Shown piece by piece: positions 25,297-34,074 of a stretch of DNA of 64,000 nt (positions are counted from its first letter, which is position 1; every line of letters begins with the position of its first letter). The notes beneath the pieces are model-generated. The model searched no databases, was not told the DNA's origin, and was given only the letters and a program-made list of their open reading frames with translations. A program made the translations under genes and the position numbers. The stretch is from an uncultured Aquitalea sp. (lineage in GTDB: Bacteria; Pseudomonadota; Gammaproteobacteria; Burkholderiales; Chromobacteriaceae): contig NZ_CAMFLA010000009.1 of the NCBI RefSeq assembly GCF_945957525.1, positions 62,001 to 126,000 on the forward strand, given 5' to 3'.

Positions 25297-25779
25297 TCAG
25301 GCTGCGGCGTTGACCAGCTGCGGCTTGAGCACGCGCATGACATCGGCCGGGGCAACGCCGATAAGGAAGCCGCGTTTGCCGCCATTGATATAGATGCGCG
25401 GCAATTCGGCTATGCCGGCTTCCATGTAAACCGGCATCGGATGGCGAGTGCCGAAGGGGCTGGTGCCGCCAACCTGGTAGCCGCTGTGCTTGTCGGCGGT
25501 TTTCGGGTCGCAGGGGGTGATTTTTTTTGCACCCACCTGCTTGGCCAGCATGCCGGTGCCCACCTCGCAGTCGCCGTGCATCAGCACGATCAGGGGTTTC
25601 TTGTTCTCGTCTTCCATGATCAACGTCTTCACTACGCAGTGCTCGTCCACGCCCAACTCGCGGGCGGAAACGGCGGTGCCGCCGCGTTCCTCGTATTTGT
25701 AGAGATGCTCGGTGTAGTCCACCTTGTGCTCGCGCAAGACACGGATGGCCTGGGTAACGGGGGATTTTTCCTTGGACAT
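25297..25779 (-). CDS. ybaK: Cys-tRNA(Pro) deacylase YbaK
   Basis: This 160-residue protein of the YbaK/EbsC family hydrolyses Cys-tRNA(Pro) formed by mischarging. Family segments include VVKTLIMEDENKKPLIVLMHGD, the Lys-containing AKKITPCDP, and the substrate loop GYQVGGTSPFGTRHPMPVY. The length matches E. coli YbaK (159). It converges on ftrD. Confidence 0.93.
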   Translation of the reverse strand: MSKEKSPVTQAIRVLREHKVDYTEHLYKYEERGGTAVSARELGVDEHCVVKTLIMEDENKKPLIVLMHGDCEVGTGMLAKQVGAKKITPCDPKTADKHSGYQVGGTSPFGTRHPMPVYMEAGIAELPRIYINGGKRGFLIGVAPADVMRVLKPQLVNAAA

Positions 25780-25812
25780 GATCGACTGGGCTGAAACGGC
25801 AAAACGGTCACT

Positions 25813-27027
25813 TTAGGAGCTTGGCGGCTGGCCTGCAATGCCTGTTTGCCGATGGTTGCGCACCAGCCCCCGCGCGGACGCCAGCGCCAGCGCAGACATC
25901 ATCAGCGAAATCAGCAGGATGATGACGCCGGTGGGCAGCGTTGCGCCGCCCAAGGATACCGCCAACCCGGCTAACGGTTGGGAGAGGTTGTTCAGCATCA
26001 CGATCAGCCCGGAGGTCTTGCCCATGTCCTGCGCGGGAATCAGCCGCATGCGGCGGCTGCGGATGAAGACATTGAAAATCTTGTCCGCGCCGATGATCAG
26101 CAGATAGCCGGCAACATAGCCGCCAAAGCTGCTGGCTGCCCAGCTCAGCAGGCCGCCCGCCATGATCAGGCTTACCGCCAGCAGCCCGACCGGCAAGGAT
26201 TGCGCCCGGATGCGGGCAACGATCAGCAACACCACGATGGTGGCAGCCGCCCCAGCCGCCTGCAGGCAGGCCAGCGCCGCGCCGGACTGATGATGCACGC
26301 CGGTTGTCATGGCGGCCGTGGTGGCCAGCGTGACGCCCAGTACGCCGTTGATGGCGCTGGCCAGCAGCACCAGTCGCCCCAGGCCGGGCAGCGTGAGAAT
26401 GTGCCGCAGGCCCTGGCGCAAATCAGCGGTTAGCGTGGCCCCGGGGAGTGGCGGCGCAAGCAGCGTCGGGCGGTTGAAACGCCGCCACAGCAAAAAGCAG
26501 GCATCCGCCGCCAGGAAAAGAAGCACGGCACTCAAAACCACGCCCTGCTAGGGCAGCCGGCTCAACAGGGAGGCTGCCAGCAGTGGGCCGAGGATCATGC
26601 CGCTCTGATCGCCCAGTTGCGCGTGGGCCAGGGTTTTTTCCAGCCGATGCCGGCGAAACACCTGCGCCAGAATCACCTCCCGGGCCAGTTGCCCCAGCGA
26701 GGAGAGTGCGCCGCAGCCGGCGGACAGCAGCAACAACCAAACAATATGCGGCCAGTACCAGCAAGCTGCCAGACACAACCCGGCCAGCGCGGCCCGCCAT
26801 GCCTGACTGGACTGCAGCAAGGTCAGCGCCGAGCGTCGGTCGCACCACAGCCCGCACACGGGAAACGCCAGATAACGAGGGAGGGATTCGGCAAAGAACG
26901 CCGCACCGGACCAGACCACGCTGCCGGTTTGCCGAAACACCTCCAGCGGCACCAGAAACAGCAGCATCTGGTCGGCCAAGCGGGCTAAGGTCAGCGACAG
27001 GTAAAACAGCAGCGGGGATTGGAGCAT
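25813..27027 (-). pseudogene. MFS transporter gene interrupted by one in-frame amber codon
   Basis: Two open stretches, 26548-27027 and 25813-26547, lie in the same frame and together encode one transporter of about 400 residues with 12 helices. They are separated only by TAG at 26550-26548, in LLSRLP-stop-QGVVLSAV. The first part has the MFS helix-1 to helix-4 region including CDRRSALTLLQ; the second runs helices 6 to 12. Both halves keep normal hydrophobicity and codon pattern, so the change is recent or a sequencing error. CAG, TGG or TAC could have been the ancestral codon. The substrate is unknown. Confidence 0.8.
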
Positions 27028-27118
27028 GGGAAACGCATGGCGGGGTGGGTAAGCTGGTGTACCCGCCTTGTGCTCGCCTCGTCAAGCCCGGGGCGGCGGC
27101 TAGCGCGATTGTGCCACG

Positions 27119-27127
27119 TTGGCCGAA
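27119..27127 (+). repeat. Intergenic copy of the TTGGCCGAA word
   Basis: The copy CACGTTGGCCGAAGCA lies between the divergent MFS pseudogene and the monooxygenase-fold gene, 42 bases before the latter's start. Confidence 0.8.
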
Positions 27128-27168
27128 GCAGCATGCCACACTGGGGCTTTGCCCGGACCGGAGCCGCC

Positions 27169-27480
27169 ATGATTCTTGAAGCCGCAGTCTTGCCCGTCAT
27201 TCCGGCGCGCGTCGCCGAATTCGAAGCCGCCTTTGCCGAGGCGCAAACCCTGATCGCCGGGATGCCCGGATATCGAGGGCATGAGTTGCAACGTTGCCTG
27301 GAAACGCCGGGCCGCTATCTCTTGCTGGTGCGCTGGGACAGCGTTGCCGATCACGAGGAGGGCTTTCGCCGCTCGCCGGCGTATCAGGAGTGGAAACGGC
27401 TGCTGCATCACTTCTATCAGCCGTTTCCGCTGGTCGAGCATTTCACGTTGGCGTGCGGCGGTTTTGCCGCCAATGCATGA
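27169..27480 (+). CDS. ABM-fold (antibiotic biosynthesis monooxygenase family) protein
   Basis: This 103-residue protein has the dimeric alpha-beta barrel signature of the ABM superfamily. Segments seen are VLPVIPARVAEFEAAF, PGYRGHELQRC, YLLLVRWDSVADHEEGFR and the end HFYQPFPLVEHF. Members include heme-degrading and quinol monooxygenases, and many lack a known substrate. ATG 27169 gives full family length. Its last 38 bases overlap the 3' end of the convergent msrQ gene. Confidence 0.8.
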   Translation: MILEAAVLPVIPARVAEFEAAFAEAQTLIAGMPGYRGHELQRCLETPGRYLLLVRWDSVADHEEGFRRSPAYQEWKRLLHHFYQPFPLVEHFTLACGGFAANA

Positions 27481-28075
27481 GCCGCATGCCCAGCAGCAGC
27501 GCCAGCGCAAGGGCAAACATCGCCGGTTGGGTGAGGTCGCGTTTTACCAGCCACCAGTAGTGCAACACGCCGAGCAGTGCTACCAGGTAAACCAGTTTGT
27601 GCAGTTGTCCCCAGTGGCGCTTGAGCCGGCGCATCCAGCCTTGGGTGGAGGTGATGGCCAAAGGCGTCATCAGTAACATGGCGGCAAAGCCGACGGTGAC
27701 GAAGGGGCGCTTGGCGATGTCGTGGACAATGCCGCCCCAGTCGAACATCTGGTCCAGCCACAGATACGTGGCCAGATGCAGGCTGCCGTAGAAAAAGGCG
27801 TACAGGCCCAGCATGCGACGCAGCCGCAGCGGCCAGCCCCAGCCACTGAGCCGGCGCAGCGGGGTGGCGCACAGCGTGATCAGCAGGAAGCTCAGTGCCC
27901 AGGTGCCGGTGGAGCGGGTGATGAACTCCACCGGATTGACCGCGTCGCCGACGTAGACGATCCACGATGCGCGGGCGAGCGGGACCAGCGCGAGCAGGAA
28001 GACCACCGTTTTCAGGGCAGCCAGTTTGAGATCGCGGCGCGGCGCGCTGGCGTTTTTCATGGCGAGTGTGGTCAT
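27443..28075 (-). CDS. msrQ: MsrQ, heme-binding membrane subunit of MsrPQ
   Basis: This 210-residue inner-membrane b-type cytochrome (YedZ/MsrQ) has about six helices. His ligand candidates lie in YGSLHLATYLW, RHWGQLHKLVYLVALLGVLH and MHWRQN. It passes electrons from the quinone pool or flavin reductase to MsrP. The ATG follows the msrP stop by one base, and the pair is an operon. The 3' end overlaps the convergent ABM gene. Confidence 0.92.
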   Translation of the reverse strand: MTTLAMKNASAPRRDLKLAALKTVVFLLALVPLARASWIVYVGDAVNPVEFITRSTGTWALSFLLITLCATPLRRLSGWGWPLRLRRMLGLYAFFYGSLHLATYLWLDQMFDWGGIVHDIAKRPFVTVGFAAMLLMTPLAITSTQGWMRRLKRHWGQLHKLVYLVALLGVLHYWWLVKRDLTQPAMFALALALLLGMRLMHWRQNRRTPT

Positions 28076-28076
28076 G

Positions 28077-28994
28077 TCAGTAGTTCTTGCGCAGATCCAT
28101 GCCGCGATACAGCGTGGCCACCTGTTCGCCATAGCCGTTGAACATCTGGGTCTTGCGTTTGAAGAGTTCGCCGATGCGCCGTTCACTGGCCTGGCTCCAG
28201 CGCGGGTGATCCACCTCCGGGTTCACATTGGAGTAGAAGCCATACTCGCGCGCATTGGCCATGTTCCAGCTGGTGGCCGGCATGGTTTCCTGCAGATGGA
28301 TGCGCACGATGGATTTGATGCTCTTGAAGCCGTATTTCCATGGCACCACCAGTCGCAGCGGTGCGCCGTTCTGGTTGGGCAGCACATCGTTGTAGAGGCC
28401 CACCGCCAGAATGGTGAGCGGGTGCATGGCCTCATCCATGCGCAGGCCTTCGCGGTAGGGCCAGTCCAGCACGCGGCTGCGCTGACCCGTCATTTCAGAG
28501 GGGCGCTGCAGGGTTTCAAAGGCCACGTACTTGGCGCGAGAGTTGGGTTGCACTTGCTTGAGCAGGCTGGAGAGCGGAAAGCCTATCCAGGGAATCACCA
28601 TGCTCCAGCCCTCCACGCAGCGCAGACGGTAGATGCGCTCTTCCAGCGGCTGACGCAGCAGCTCTTCAATGCCGAAGCTGCGCGGCTTGCCGGCTTCGCC
28701 GTCCACGGCCACTGTCCACGGTCGGGTTTTCAGCGCGCCGGCGTACAGCGCAGGCTCGGATTTGTCCGTGCCGAATTCGTAGAAATTGTTGTAGCTGGTG
28801 ATCTCTTTCAGGCTGTTGGCCTTGTCGTTGGGCGCCAGCGTGGACAGCGGGCTCTTGCGGCCGGACAGGGCGGCCAGCGTTTCCTGCGACAGCAACAAAC
28901 CGGCCGCGCCCAGCATGAAGGCGCGGCGATTGAAATAGACCGATTCCGAGGTGATTTCCGACGGGAGGATGTCGGCGGGCTTCTTGATCAGCAT
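28077..28994 (-). CDS. msrP: MsrP, periplasmic methionine sulfoxide reductase (molybdopterin)
   Basis: This 305-residue enzyme reduces methionine sulfoxide in periplasmic proteins. It has a Tat signal with Arg23-Arg24 in [11 protein letters not shown] and the molybdenum-ligating Cys in [11 protein letters not shown]. The C-terminal sulfite-oxidase-like fold includes [18 protein letters not shown] 28994 follows GGAGAAACGACC. It is first of the msrPQ operon. Confidence 0.94.
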   Translation of the reverse strand: MLIKKPADILPSEITSESVYFNRRAFMLGAAGLLLSQETLAALSGRKSPLSTLAPNDKANSLKEITSYNNFYEFGTDKSEPALYAGALKTRPWTVAVDGEAGKPRSFGIEELLRQPLEERIYRLRCVEGWSMVIPWIGFPLSSLLKQVQPNSRAKYVAFETLQRPSEMTGQRSRVLDWPYREGLRMDEAMHPLTILAVGLYNDVLPNQNGAPLRLVVPWKYGFKSIKSIVRIHLQETMPATSWNMANAREYGFYSNVNPEVDHPRWSQASERRIGELFKRKTQMFNGYGEQVATLYRGMDLRKNY

Positions 28995-29091
28995 GGTCGT
29001 TTCTCCGGGGGCTTTCCTGTTTTGTCGGCAAAGCAGCGGCGATCTGACACTCAATATTGCTGATCGTTCTCTATTTTTCCATTGAAAAACG

Positions 29092-30018
29092 CTATGCAGC
29101 GGCGCTGAGCCAGGGTTGGCCCAGCGCGCTGCCCTGGCCGCCTTCTTCGGCCAACCTCTGGCCGATGGCCTGCAGCGCTTGCCAGCGCGGCCCGCACCAG
29201 TCCGGCGCGATGAGCGTGGGCGTCTGCGCGGTGGCGGAAATGCGGTGGAATACCACCTCGGTAGGGGTGTGGCGAATCATGCGCGCCGCTAGCCCGGCAT
29301 ACTCATCCAGCGTCATGGGCATCACCTCGCCGCGCTGATGCTGGGCCGCCATGCGGCTGCCGCGCACAATCATCAAGGGGTGTAGCTTGAGGCCGTCCAC
29401 CCCCATTTCCAGCACCGTATCCAGTGTGGCCATCATGTCGCCGGCGGTTTCGCCCGGCAAGCCGGCAATCAGGTGCGTACACACTTTCAGGCCGCGCTGG
29501 CGCGCGCGCCGCACTGCGTCGCGGTAATCGGCCAGCGTGTGCCCGCGGTGGATGCGGCGTTGTGTGAAATCGTGCGCGGTTTGCAGGCCCAGCTCCAGCC
29601 ACACCTCGCTGCCCAGGTCCTGATAGCCCTGCAGCAGATCCAGCGCGGCATCCGGCACGCAGTCCGGACGGGTGCCGACGCACAGGCCCACCACGTCGGC
29701 GGCGGCCAGCGCTTCGTCGTACAGTCGGCGCAGGGTGTCCACTTCGGCGTAAGTGCTGGTGTAGGCCTGAAAATAGGCGAGATAGCGGCGGGCGCGATCG
29801 GTGCGGGCCTTTTCGCGCTGAATCTGTGCGGCAATGCCCAGCGCGGCGGGCTCCCGGCCAAAGCTGCGCACATTGCAAAAAGTGCAGCCGCCGCGCCCCA
29901 GCGTGCCGTCGCGATTGGGGCAAGTGAAGTCGCCGGCCAGCGAGAGTTTGTGCACCGGCTCGCCGAAACGGCGGCGCAGGTAGTGGCTGAAGGTGTGCAG
30001 GTAGCGCGTGAGGTCCAT
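29092..30018 (-). CDS. Radical SAM protein, YhcC/TIGR01212 family
   Basis: This 308-residue protein belongs to the Elp3/MiaB-like radical SAM group. The iron-sulfur cluster motif is visible near residues 29-44, with a first Cys in [14 protein letters not shown] and a CxxC in [10 protein letters not shown]. Later segments ([34 protein letters not shown]) are typical of TIGR01212. The function of the family is unsettled. A TTGGCCGAA word lies near its C-terminal end (29146, RLAEEGG). Confidence 0.9.
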   Translation of the reverse strand: MDLTRYLHTFSHYLRRRFGEPVHKLSLAGDFTCPNRDGTLGRGGCTFCNVRSFGREPAALGIAAQIQREKARTDRARRYLAYFQAYTSTYAEVDTLRRLYDEALAAADVVGLCVGTRPDCVPDAALDLLQGYQDLGSEVWLELGLQTAHDFTQRRIHRGHTLADYRDAVRRARQRGLKVCTHLIAGLPGETAGDMMATLDTVLEMGVDGLKLHPLMIVRGSRMAAQHQRGEVMPMTLDEYAGLAARMIRHTPTEVVFHRISATAQTPTLIAPDWCGPRWQALQAIGQRLAEEGGQGSALGQPWLSAAA

Positions 30019-30095
30019 CGGAAACAGCCGGGTCGGCAGGAAAACGGCCAGTCTAGCGGCCTGAGCAGGCGGCCTGCTTGCGACACGTCAAGGGT

Positions 30096-30104
30096 TGGCC
30101 GAAG
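30096..30104 (+). repeat. Intergenic copy of the TTGGCCGAA word
   Basis: The copy AGGGTTGGCCGAAGGC sits between the radical SAM gene start and the end of the small membrane protein gene. Confidence 0.8.
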
Positions 30105-30113
30105 GCCAGACAT

Positions 30114-30296
30114 TCAGAGGATGTCGAAGCCCAGCAGAAACAGGCCGACAAACAGCGCCGAGGCCAGTATCAGCGCCAGCGCCAAGGTGCTGATGAATTC
30201 GCGCAGCGCGCGCTTCTGGCCGCGATCCAGCACCCAGCGCACCAGGGCGTAGAATAGGGCGAACAGCAGCAAGAGGCGGAACAGGCGACCAATCAT
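30114..30296 (-). CDS. Small two-helix membrane protein, unknown
   Basis: This 60-residue protein starts [19 protein letters not shown] and ends [19 protein letters not shown]. The two hydrophobic helices are joined by a basic loop ([11 protein letters not shown]). I do not recognise the family. It could be cotranscribed with the radical SAM gene 95 bases downstream. A start three codon groups upstream is possible. Confidence 0.6.
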   Translation of the reverse strand: MIGRLFRLLLLFALFYALVRWVLDRGQKRALREFISTLALALILASALFVGLFLLGFDIL

Positions 30297-30379
30297 GGCG
30301 GAGCAGGGCAAGGGAAGGAGCCGCGATTATCCGGCCCCGCGCGCGCGCAAGGCAAGGCCGGCTCTGGATAAAATGCGGC

Positions 30380-30475
30380 AGACAAGCGATGATAGACCCC
30401 TTGCAGCCTATAGGAGGCTCCGCAGCGAGAAGGGCGGTCACCGTCCCCGGCGGAGTGAAATCAATAGAGGCCTTA
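30380..30475 (+). other. Structured metX leader candidate
   Basis: The 96 bases before metX can fold: GCCT-ATAGG-AGGC forms a small hairpin, and GGGCGG-TCA-CCGTCCC forms a second. They are followed by CGGCGGAGTGAAATCAA and the AGAGG ribosome-binding site. I could not match it to SAM-I, SAM-II, SAH or cobalamin riboswitches. It may be a leader control element or ordinary GC-rich sequence. Confidence 0.3.
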
Positions 30476-31624
30476 ATGCCCATGTCCGACAACCAACAAT
30501 CGGTCGGCATCGTGGCGGCGCAGACTGCCGTCTTCGATACCCCGCTGACGCTGGCCAGCGGCACCGTGCTGTCTTCGTACGAGTTGCGCTACGAAACCTA
30601 CGGCACGCTCAATGCCCGCGCCAGTAACGCCATCCTCATCTGCCACGCTCTGTCCGGCCACCACCACGTGGCCGGCCGCTATCATGCGGACGACAAGGCA
30701 CCTGGCTGGTGGGACAACATGGTGGGCCCCGGCAAGCCCATCGATACCAACCGCTTTTTCGTGGTGGGCGTGAACAACCTCGGCGGCTGCCACGGCAGCA
30801 CCGGGCCTTCCTCCATCAACCCCGATACCGGCAAACCCTGGGGCTCGGCCTTTCCGGTAGTGACGGTGCCCGATTGGGTAAACGCGCAGGCGCGGCTGGC
30901 CGAGCGCTTGGGCATCCGCCGCTGGGCGGCGGTGATCGGCGGCAGCCTCGGCGGCATGCAGGCCATGCAGTGGAGCATCGACTATCCCGAGCGGCTGGCC
31001 CATGCGCTGGTGATCGCCTCTGCGCCCAAGCTGTCGGCGCAGAACATCGCTTTCAACGATGTGGCCCGTCAGGCCATCATCACCGACCCGGATTTCCACG
31101 GCGGCGATTTTTATGCCGTGGAAGCCATTCCCCGTCGCGGCCTGCGCCTGGCGCGCATGCTGGGGCACATCACCTATCTGTCCGATGACGGCATGGGCGA
31201 GAAATTCGGCCGTATGCTGCGCAGCGGCGAGTATCAGTTCGGTTACGAAGTGGAGTTCGAGATCGAGTCCTATCTGCGTTATCAGGGCGACAAGTTCTCC
31301 GATTACTTCGACGCCAACACCTATCTGTTGATGACCAAGGCGCTGGATTATTTCGACCCGGCCCGTGATTTCGACGATGATCTCGCCGTCGCGTTGAGGC
31401 AGGCCAGCGCCCGCTTCATGGTGGCCAGCTTTACTTCCGACTGGCGCTTCGCGCCGGATCGCTCGCAGGAAATCGTCAAGGCGCTGGTGGAGGCCGATCG
31501 CGACGTGGTGTACGCCGAGATCGAGTCCGTACATGGTCACGACGCCTTCCTCATGACCGATCAACCTTATGTGGACTTGATGCGAGCCTATCTCAAGCGT
31601 GTGGCAGAGGAGGTGGGGGCATGA
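30476..31624 (+). CDS. metX: Homoserine O-acyltransferase MetX
   Basis: This 382-residue alpha/beta-hydrolase-fold enzyme acylates homoserine to start methionine synthesis. The nucleophile Ser157 lies in [12 protein letters not shown]. Other parts of the triad are expected in [12 protein letters not shown] (Asp) and VHGHDAFL (His). ATG 30476 is 5 bases from AGAGG; a second ATG two codons later is an alternative. Acetyl-CoA versus succinyl-CoA specificity cannot be told here, and many betaproteobacterial MetX enzymes use succinyl-CoA. It is coupled to metW by ATGA. Confidence 0.94.
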   Translation: MPMSDNQQSVGIVAAQTAVFDTPLTLASGTVLSSYELRYETYGTLNARASNAILICHALSGHHHVAGRYHADDKAPGWWDNMVGPGKPIDTNRFFVVGVNNLGGCHGSTGPSSINPDTGKPWGSAFPVVTVPDWVNAQARLAERLGIRRWAAVIGGSLGGMQAMQWSIDYPERLAHALVIASAPKLSAQNIAFNDVARQAIITDPDFHGGDFYAVEAIPRRGLRLARMLGHITYLSDDGMGEKFGRMLRSGEYQFGYEVEFEIESYLRYQGDKFSDYFDANTYLLMTKALDYFDPARDFDDDLAVALRQASARFMVASFTSDWRFAPDRSQEIVKALVEADRDVVYAEIESVHGHDAFLMTDQPYVDLMRAYLKRVAEEVGA

Positions 31625-32217
31625 GTTCCACCCTTTCTCTGCGCGAAGATCTGCGGCTGATCGCCGACTGGGTGGCTCCCGACAGCCGGGTGCTGGACCT
31701 GGGTTGCGGCGACGGCGCCTTGCTGGCCTGGCTGGCGCGTCACAAATCGGTGCGCGGCTACGGCGTGGACCTGGACGTGGCCAATGTGGTGCGCTGCGTG
31801 GAAAACGGCGTCAACGCCGTGCAGGGCAACCTGGAAACCGGTCTGGCCGAATTCAACGACCTGCGTTTTGATCACGTGGTGCTGTCGCAAACCATCCAGG
31901 CCATGCACAACACCGAGCAGATCTTGCTGGAGATGCTGCGCGTAGGGCGCGAGGCCATTGTCACCTTCCCCAACTTCGGTTTTTGGGAAAACCGTTTGCA
32001 GATACTGCAAGGCCACATGCCGGTGTCGGAAACTATCCCCTACCAGTGGTACAACACGCCCAATATCCACTGGTGCATGCTGGGCGACTTCGAGGCGCTG
32101 TGCGCCAAGAACGGCATCAGCGTGCTGGAGCGGGTGGTGATGAACGAAGGCCGGCGCGTGCATCTCTTCCCCAATCTGCGCGGCAGTCTGGCCTTTTACC
32201 GGGTGGCGCGCCGCTGA
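31621..32217 (+). CDS. metW: MetW, SAM-methyltransferase-like partner of MetX
   Basis: This 198-residue protein has the class I methyltransferase glycine motif [15 protein letters not shown]. The family-specific segments [17 protein letters not shown] and [14 protein letters not shown] are present. MetW is required with MetX for methionine synthesis in several proteobacteria. The overlap with metX (ATGA) implies balanced expression. A terminator follows at 32236. Confidence 0.94.
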   Translation: MSSTLSLREDLRLIADWVAPDSRVLDLGCGDGALLAWLARHKSVRGYGVDLDVANVVRCVENGVNAVQGNLETGLAEFNDLRFDHVVLSQTIQAMHNTEQILLEMLRVGREAIVTFPNFGFWENRLQILQGHMPVSETIPYQWYNTPNIHWCMLGDFEALCAKNGISVLERVVMNEGRRVHLFPNLRGSLAFYRVARR

Positions 32218-32235
32218 CCTTCGCTGTACAGCAAG

Positions 32236-32274
32236 CGGCGGCAGGTGGCACCATGCCCCCTGTCGCCGTTTTTT
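32236..32274 (+). terminator. Terminator after metXW
   Basis: CGGCGGCAGG pairs with CCTGTCGCCG (one G-U pair) around a 13-base loop, followed by six T. A TTGGCCGAA copy abuts it at 32276. Confidence 0.8.
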
Positions 32275-32275
32275 C

Positions 32276-32284
32276 TTCGGCCAA
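32276..32284 (-). repeat. Intergenic copy of the TTGGCCGAA word
   Basis: The copy lies directly after the metXW terminator T-run and 12 bases before the ampG start codon, so it also spans the ribosome-binding-site region of ampG. Confidence 0.8.
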
Positions 32285-32296
32285 CTCATTATTCTC

Positions 32297-33580
32297 ATGA
32301 CCGATCAGCAAGCCGTTTCCTGGCGCGAGGCCATTTTCTCCCGCAACATGCTTATCTGCGTGTTTACCGGGTTCGCCTCCGGCCTGCCGCTATACACCCT
32401 CATCAATCTGCTGCCGGCCTGGCTGCGCAGCGAAGGCGTAGATCTCAAATCCATCGGTCTGTTTGCCCTGATAGGCCTGCCTTACACCTGGAAATTCCTC
32501 TGGTCGCCGCTGATGGACCGCTTCGTGCCCCCGCTGTTGGGACGCCGGCGCGGCTGGATGCTGCTGACCCAGCTGGCGCTGCTGGGCGGACTGGCGCTGT
32601 TCAGCCGCTTCGATCCCAGGTTGAGCTTGCAGGGCATTGCCGCGCTGGCGGCGGTGGTGGCCTTCTTTTCCGCTAGCCAGGACATTGTGCTGGACGCGTA
32701 CCGGCGCGAGATTCTCAGCGATGTGGAGCTGGGCTTGGGCAATACCATCCACATCAACGCCTACCGTCTGGCCGGGCTGGTGCCGGGATCGTTGTCGCTG
32801 ATTCTGGCCGACCACATGAGCTGGTCGTCGGTGTTTCTCATTACCGCCTTGTTCATGCTGCCGGGCGTGTTGCTGACGCTGTGCGTCAGCGAGCCGGCGC
32901 TGGCCGCCGCGCCGCCGCGCACCTTGCGCGAGGCGGTAGTGGAGCCTTTCCACGAATTTCTCACTCGCCAGGGCTGGCGCAGCGCCGCCCTGATTCTGGG
33001 TTTCATCTTTCTCTACAAGCTGGGCGACAGCATGGCCACCGCGCTGGCCACGCCTTTCTATCTGGATATGGGCTTCGCCAAGTCGGAGATCGGTCTGGTG
33101 GCCAAGAACGCCGGGCTGTGGCCGGCGGTCATCGGCGGGCTGGTGGGCGGGGTATGGATGATCCGTCTCGGCATCAACCGCTCGCTCTGGCTGTTTGGCG
33201 TGGTGCAGGTATTGTCGATTCTGGGCTTTGCCTGGCTGGCGAGTTACGGCCGCTTTGCCGTTATCGGCCAGACCGAGCTGGCACGGCTGGCGCTGGTCAT
33301 TGGTTTTGAAGCGCTGGGCGTGGGCTTGGGTACGGCGGCCTTCGTCGCCTATATTGCCCGCACCACGCATCCGGCCTATACCGCCACCCAGTTTGCGCTG
33401 TTCACCAGCCTGTCCGCCGTGCCGCGCACACTGGCCAACGCCGGTACGGGTTACATCGTGGCGGCGGTGGGATGGATGGACTTTTTCCTCATTTGCACAT
33501 TGCTGGCCTTGCCGGGCATGCTGCTGCTGTTTAAGGTGGCGCCGTGGGGCGAGAGTGGACAGCAAGGGAGTCACTCGTGA
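32297..33580 (+). CDS. ampG: AmpG-family muropeptide permease
   Basis: This 427-residue MFS protein has 12 helices. The N-terminal region FTGFASGLPLYTLINLLPAWL, the loop LIGLPYTWKFLWSPLMDR, and the SASQDIVLDAYRREIL segment are AmpG hallmarks. It imports anhydromuropeptides for cell-wall recycling and beta-lactamase induction. The gene overlaps the next one by 4 bases. No classical ribosome-binding site is seen; the site is occupied by the repeat word. Confidence 0.93.
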   Translation: MTDQQAVSWREAIFSRNMLICVFTGFASGLPLYTLINLLPAWLRSEGVDLKSIGLFALIGLPYTWKFLWSPLMDRFVPPLLGRRRGWMLLTQLALLGGLALFSRFDPRLSLQGIAALAAVVAFFSASQDIVLDAYRREILSDVELGLGNTIHINAYRLAGLVPGSLSLILADHMSWSSVFLITALFMLPGVLLTLCVSEPALAAAPPRTLREAVVEPFHEFLTRQGWRSAALILGFIFLYKLGDSMATALATPFYLDMGFAKSEIGLVAKNAGLWPAVIGGLVGGVWMIRLGINRSLWLFGVVQVLSILGFAWLASYGRFAVIGQTELARLALVIGFEALGVGLGTAAFVAYIARTTHPAYTATQFALFTSLSAVPRTLANAGTGYIVAAVGWMDFFLICTLLALPGMLLLFKVAPWGESGQQGSHS

Positions 33581-33918
33581 AGAGATTGATGCTAATGATG
33601 GCGTTGCTGCCGGCTCTGGCGATGGCCGATGCGTCGGTGGCCAGCGATGCCGCCGCCAGTGGACCGGTGCTGCTGGCCAAGCATTATCAGTGCGCCGGCA
33701 AGCGAACGCTGGTGGTGGAGTACCCGGAAGACGGCGTGTCGGATGTGGTGCCCATCCGTGTGCACTGGAAGGGTGTGGGTTATCGTCTGGCGCGGGTGAC
33801 CGGCGACCGTTACGTCAGCCAGCAACTGGTGTGGTGGCGCAAGGGCGATGAGGCCACGCTGACCACGCGCGGCGGGAGGGTGCTGGTGCGGGAGTGTCGT
33901 GCGGAGGCGGCGGAATAA
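33577..33918 (+). CDS. MliC/PliC-like periplasmic lysozyme inhibitor
   Basis: This 113-residue protein starts at GTG 33577, 6 bases after AGGGAG and overlapping the ampG stop. It has a signal peptide (VKRLMLMMALLPALAMA). The small beta-barrel domain fits MliC (PF09864): YQCAGKRTLVVEY, then YRLARV, RYVSQQLVWWRKGDEATL and a terminal Cys. MliC proteins block C-type lysozyme. The lipobox Cys is absent, so the protein would be soluble in the periplasm. Coupling to ampG suggests a shared cell-wall context. Confidence 0.75.
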   Translation: MKRLMLMMALLPALAMADASVASDAAASGPVLLAKHYQCAGKRTLVVEYPEDGVSDVVPIRVHWKGVGYRLARVTGDRYVSQQLVWWRKGDEATLTTRGGRVLVRECRAEAAE

Positions 33919-33982
33919 TATCCGCCAAGCACGCCGCAGAGCCGGCATCGGCTCAAGCTTTCCACGCGATTTTGTTGGGGGC

Positions 33983-34000
33983 TTCGGCCAAGCTTGGCCG
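33983..34000. repeat. Palindromic double copy of the TTGGCCGAA word
   Basis: TTCGGCCAAGCTTGGCCG contains the 16-bp perfect palindrome CGGCCAAGCTTGGCCG. One arm is an exact word and the other matches 7 of 9 bases. It lies between the mliC-like gene and the terminator. Confidence 0.75.
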
Positions 34001-34012
34001 GGCAAACTAGCC

Positions 34013-34048
34013 AAAACAAACGGGAACCTGCGGGTTCCCGTTTGTTTT
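34013..34048. terminator. Bidirectional terminator between the ampG operon and fsr
   Basis: A perfect 16-bp stem (AAAACAAACGGGAACC with GGTTCCCGTTTGTTTT) surrounds a 4-base loop. A and T runs are on both sides. Confidence 0.92.
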
Positions 34049-34074
34049 GACAACAGCCAATGGCAAGCAAGGGC

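Noticed and set aside
26541-26556. Programmed stop readthrough or selenocysteine at the MFS amber codon
   Set aside because: The codon is TAG, not TGA, and no structured element typical of recoding follows; a plain nonsense change is simpler.
30380-30475. Known SAM or SAH riboswitch
   Set aside because: The core consensus segments of SAM-I, SAM-II and SAH classes are missing; kept only as an unassigned leader.
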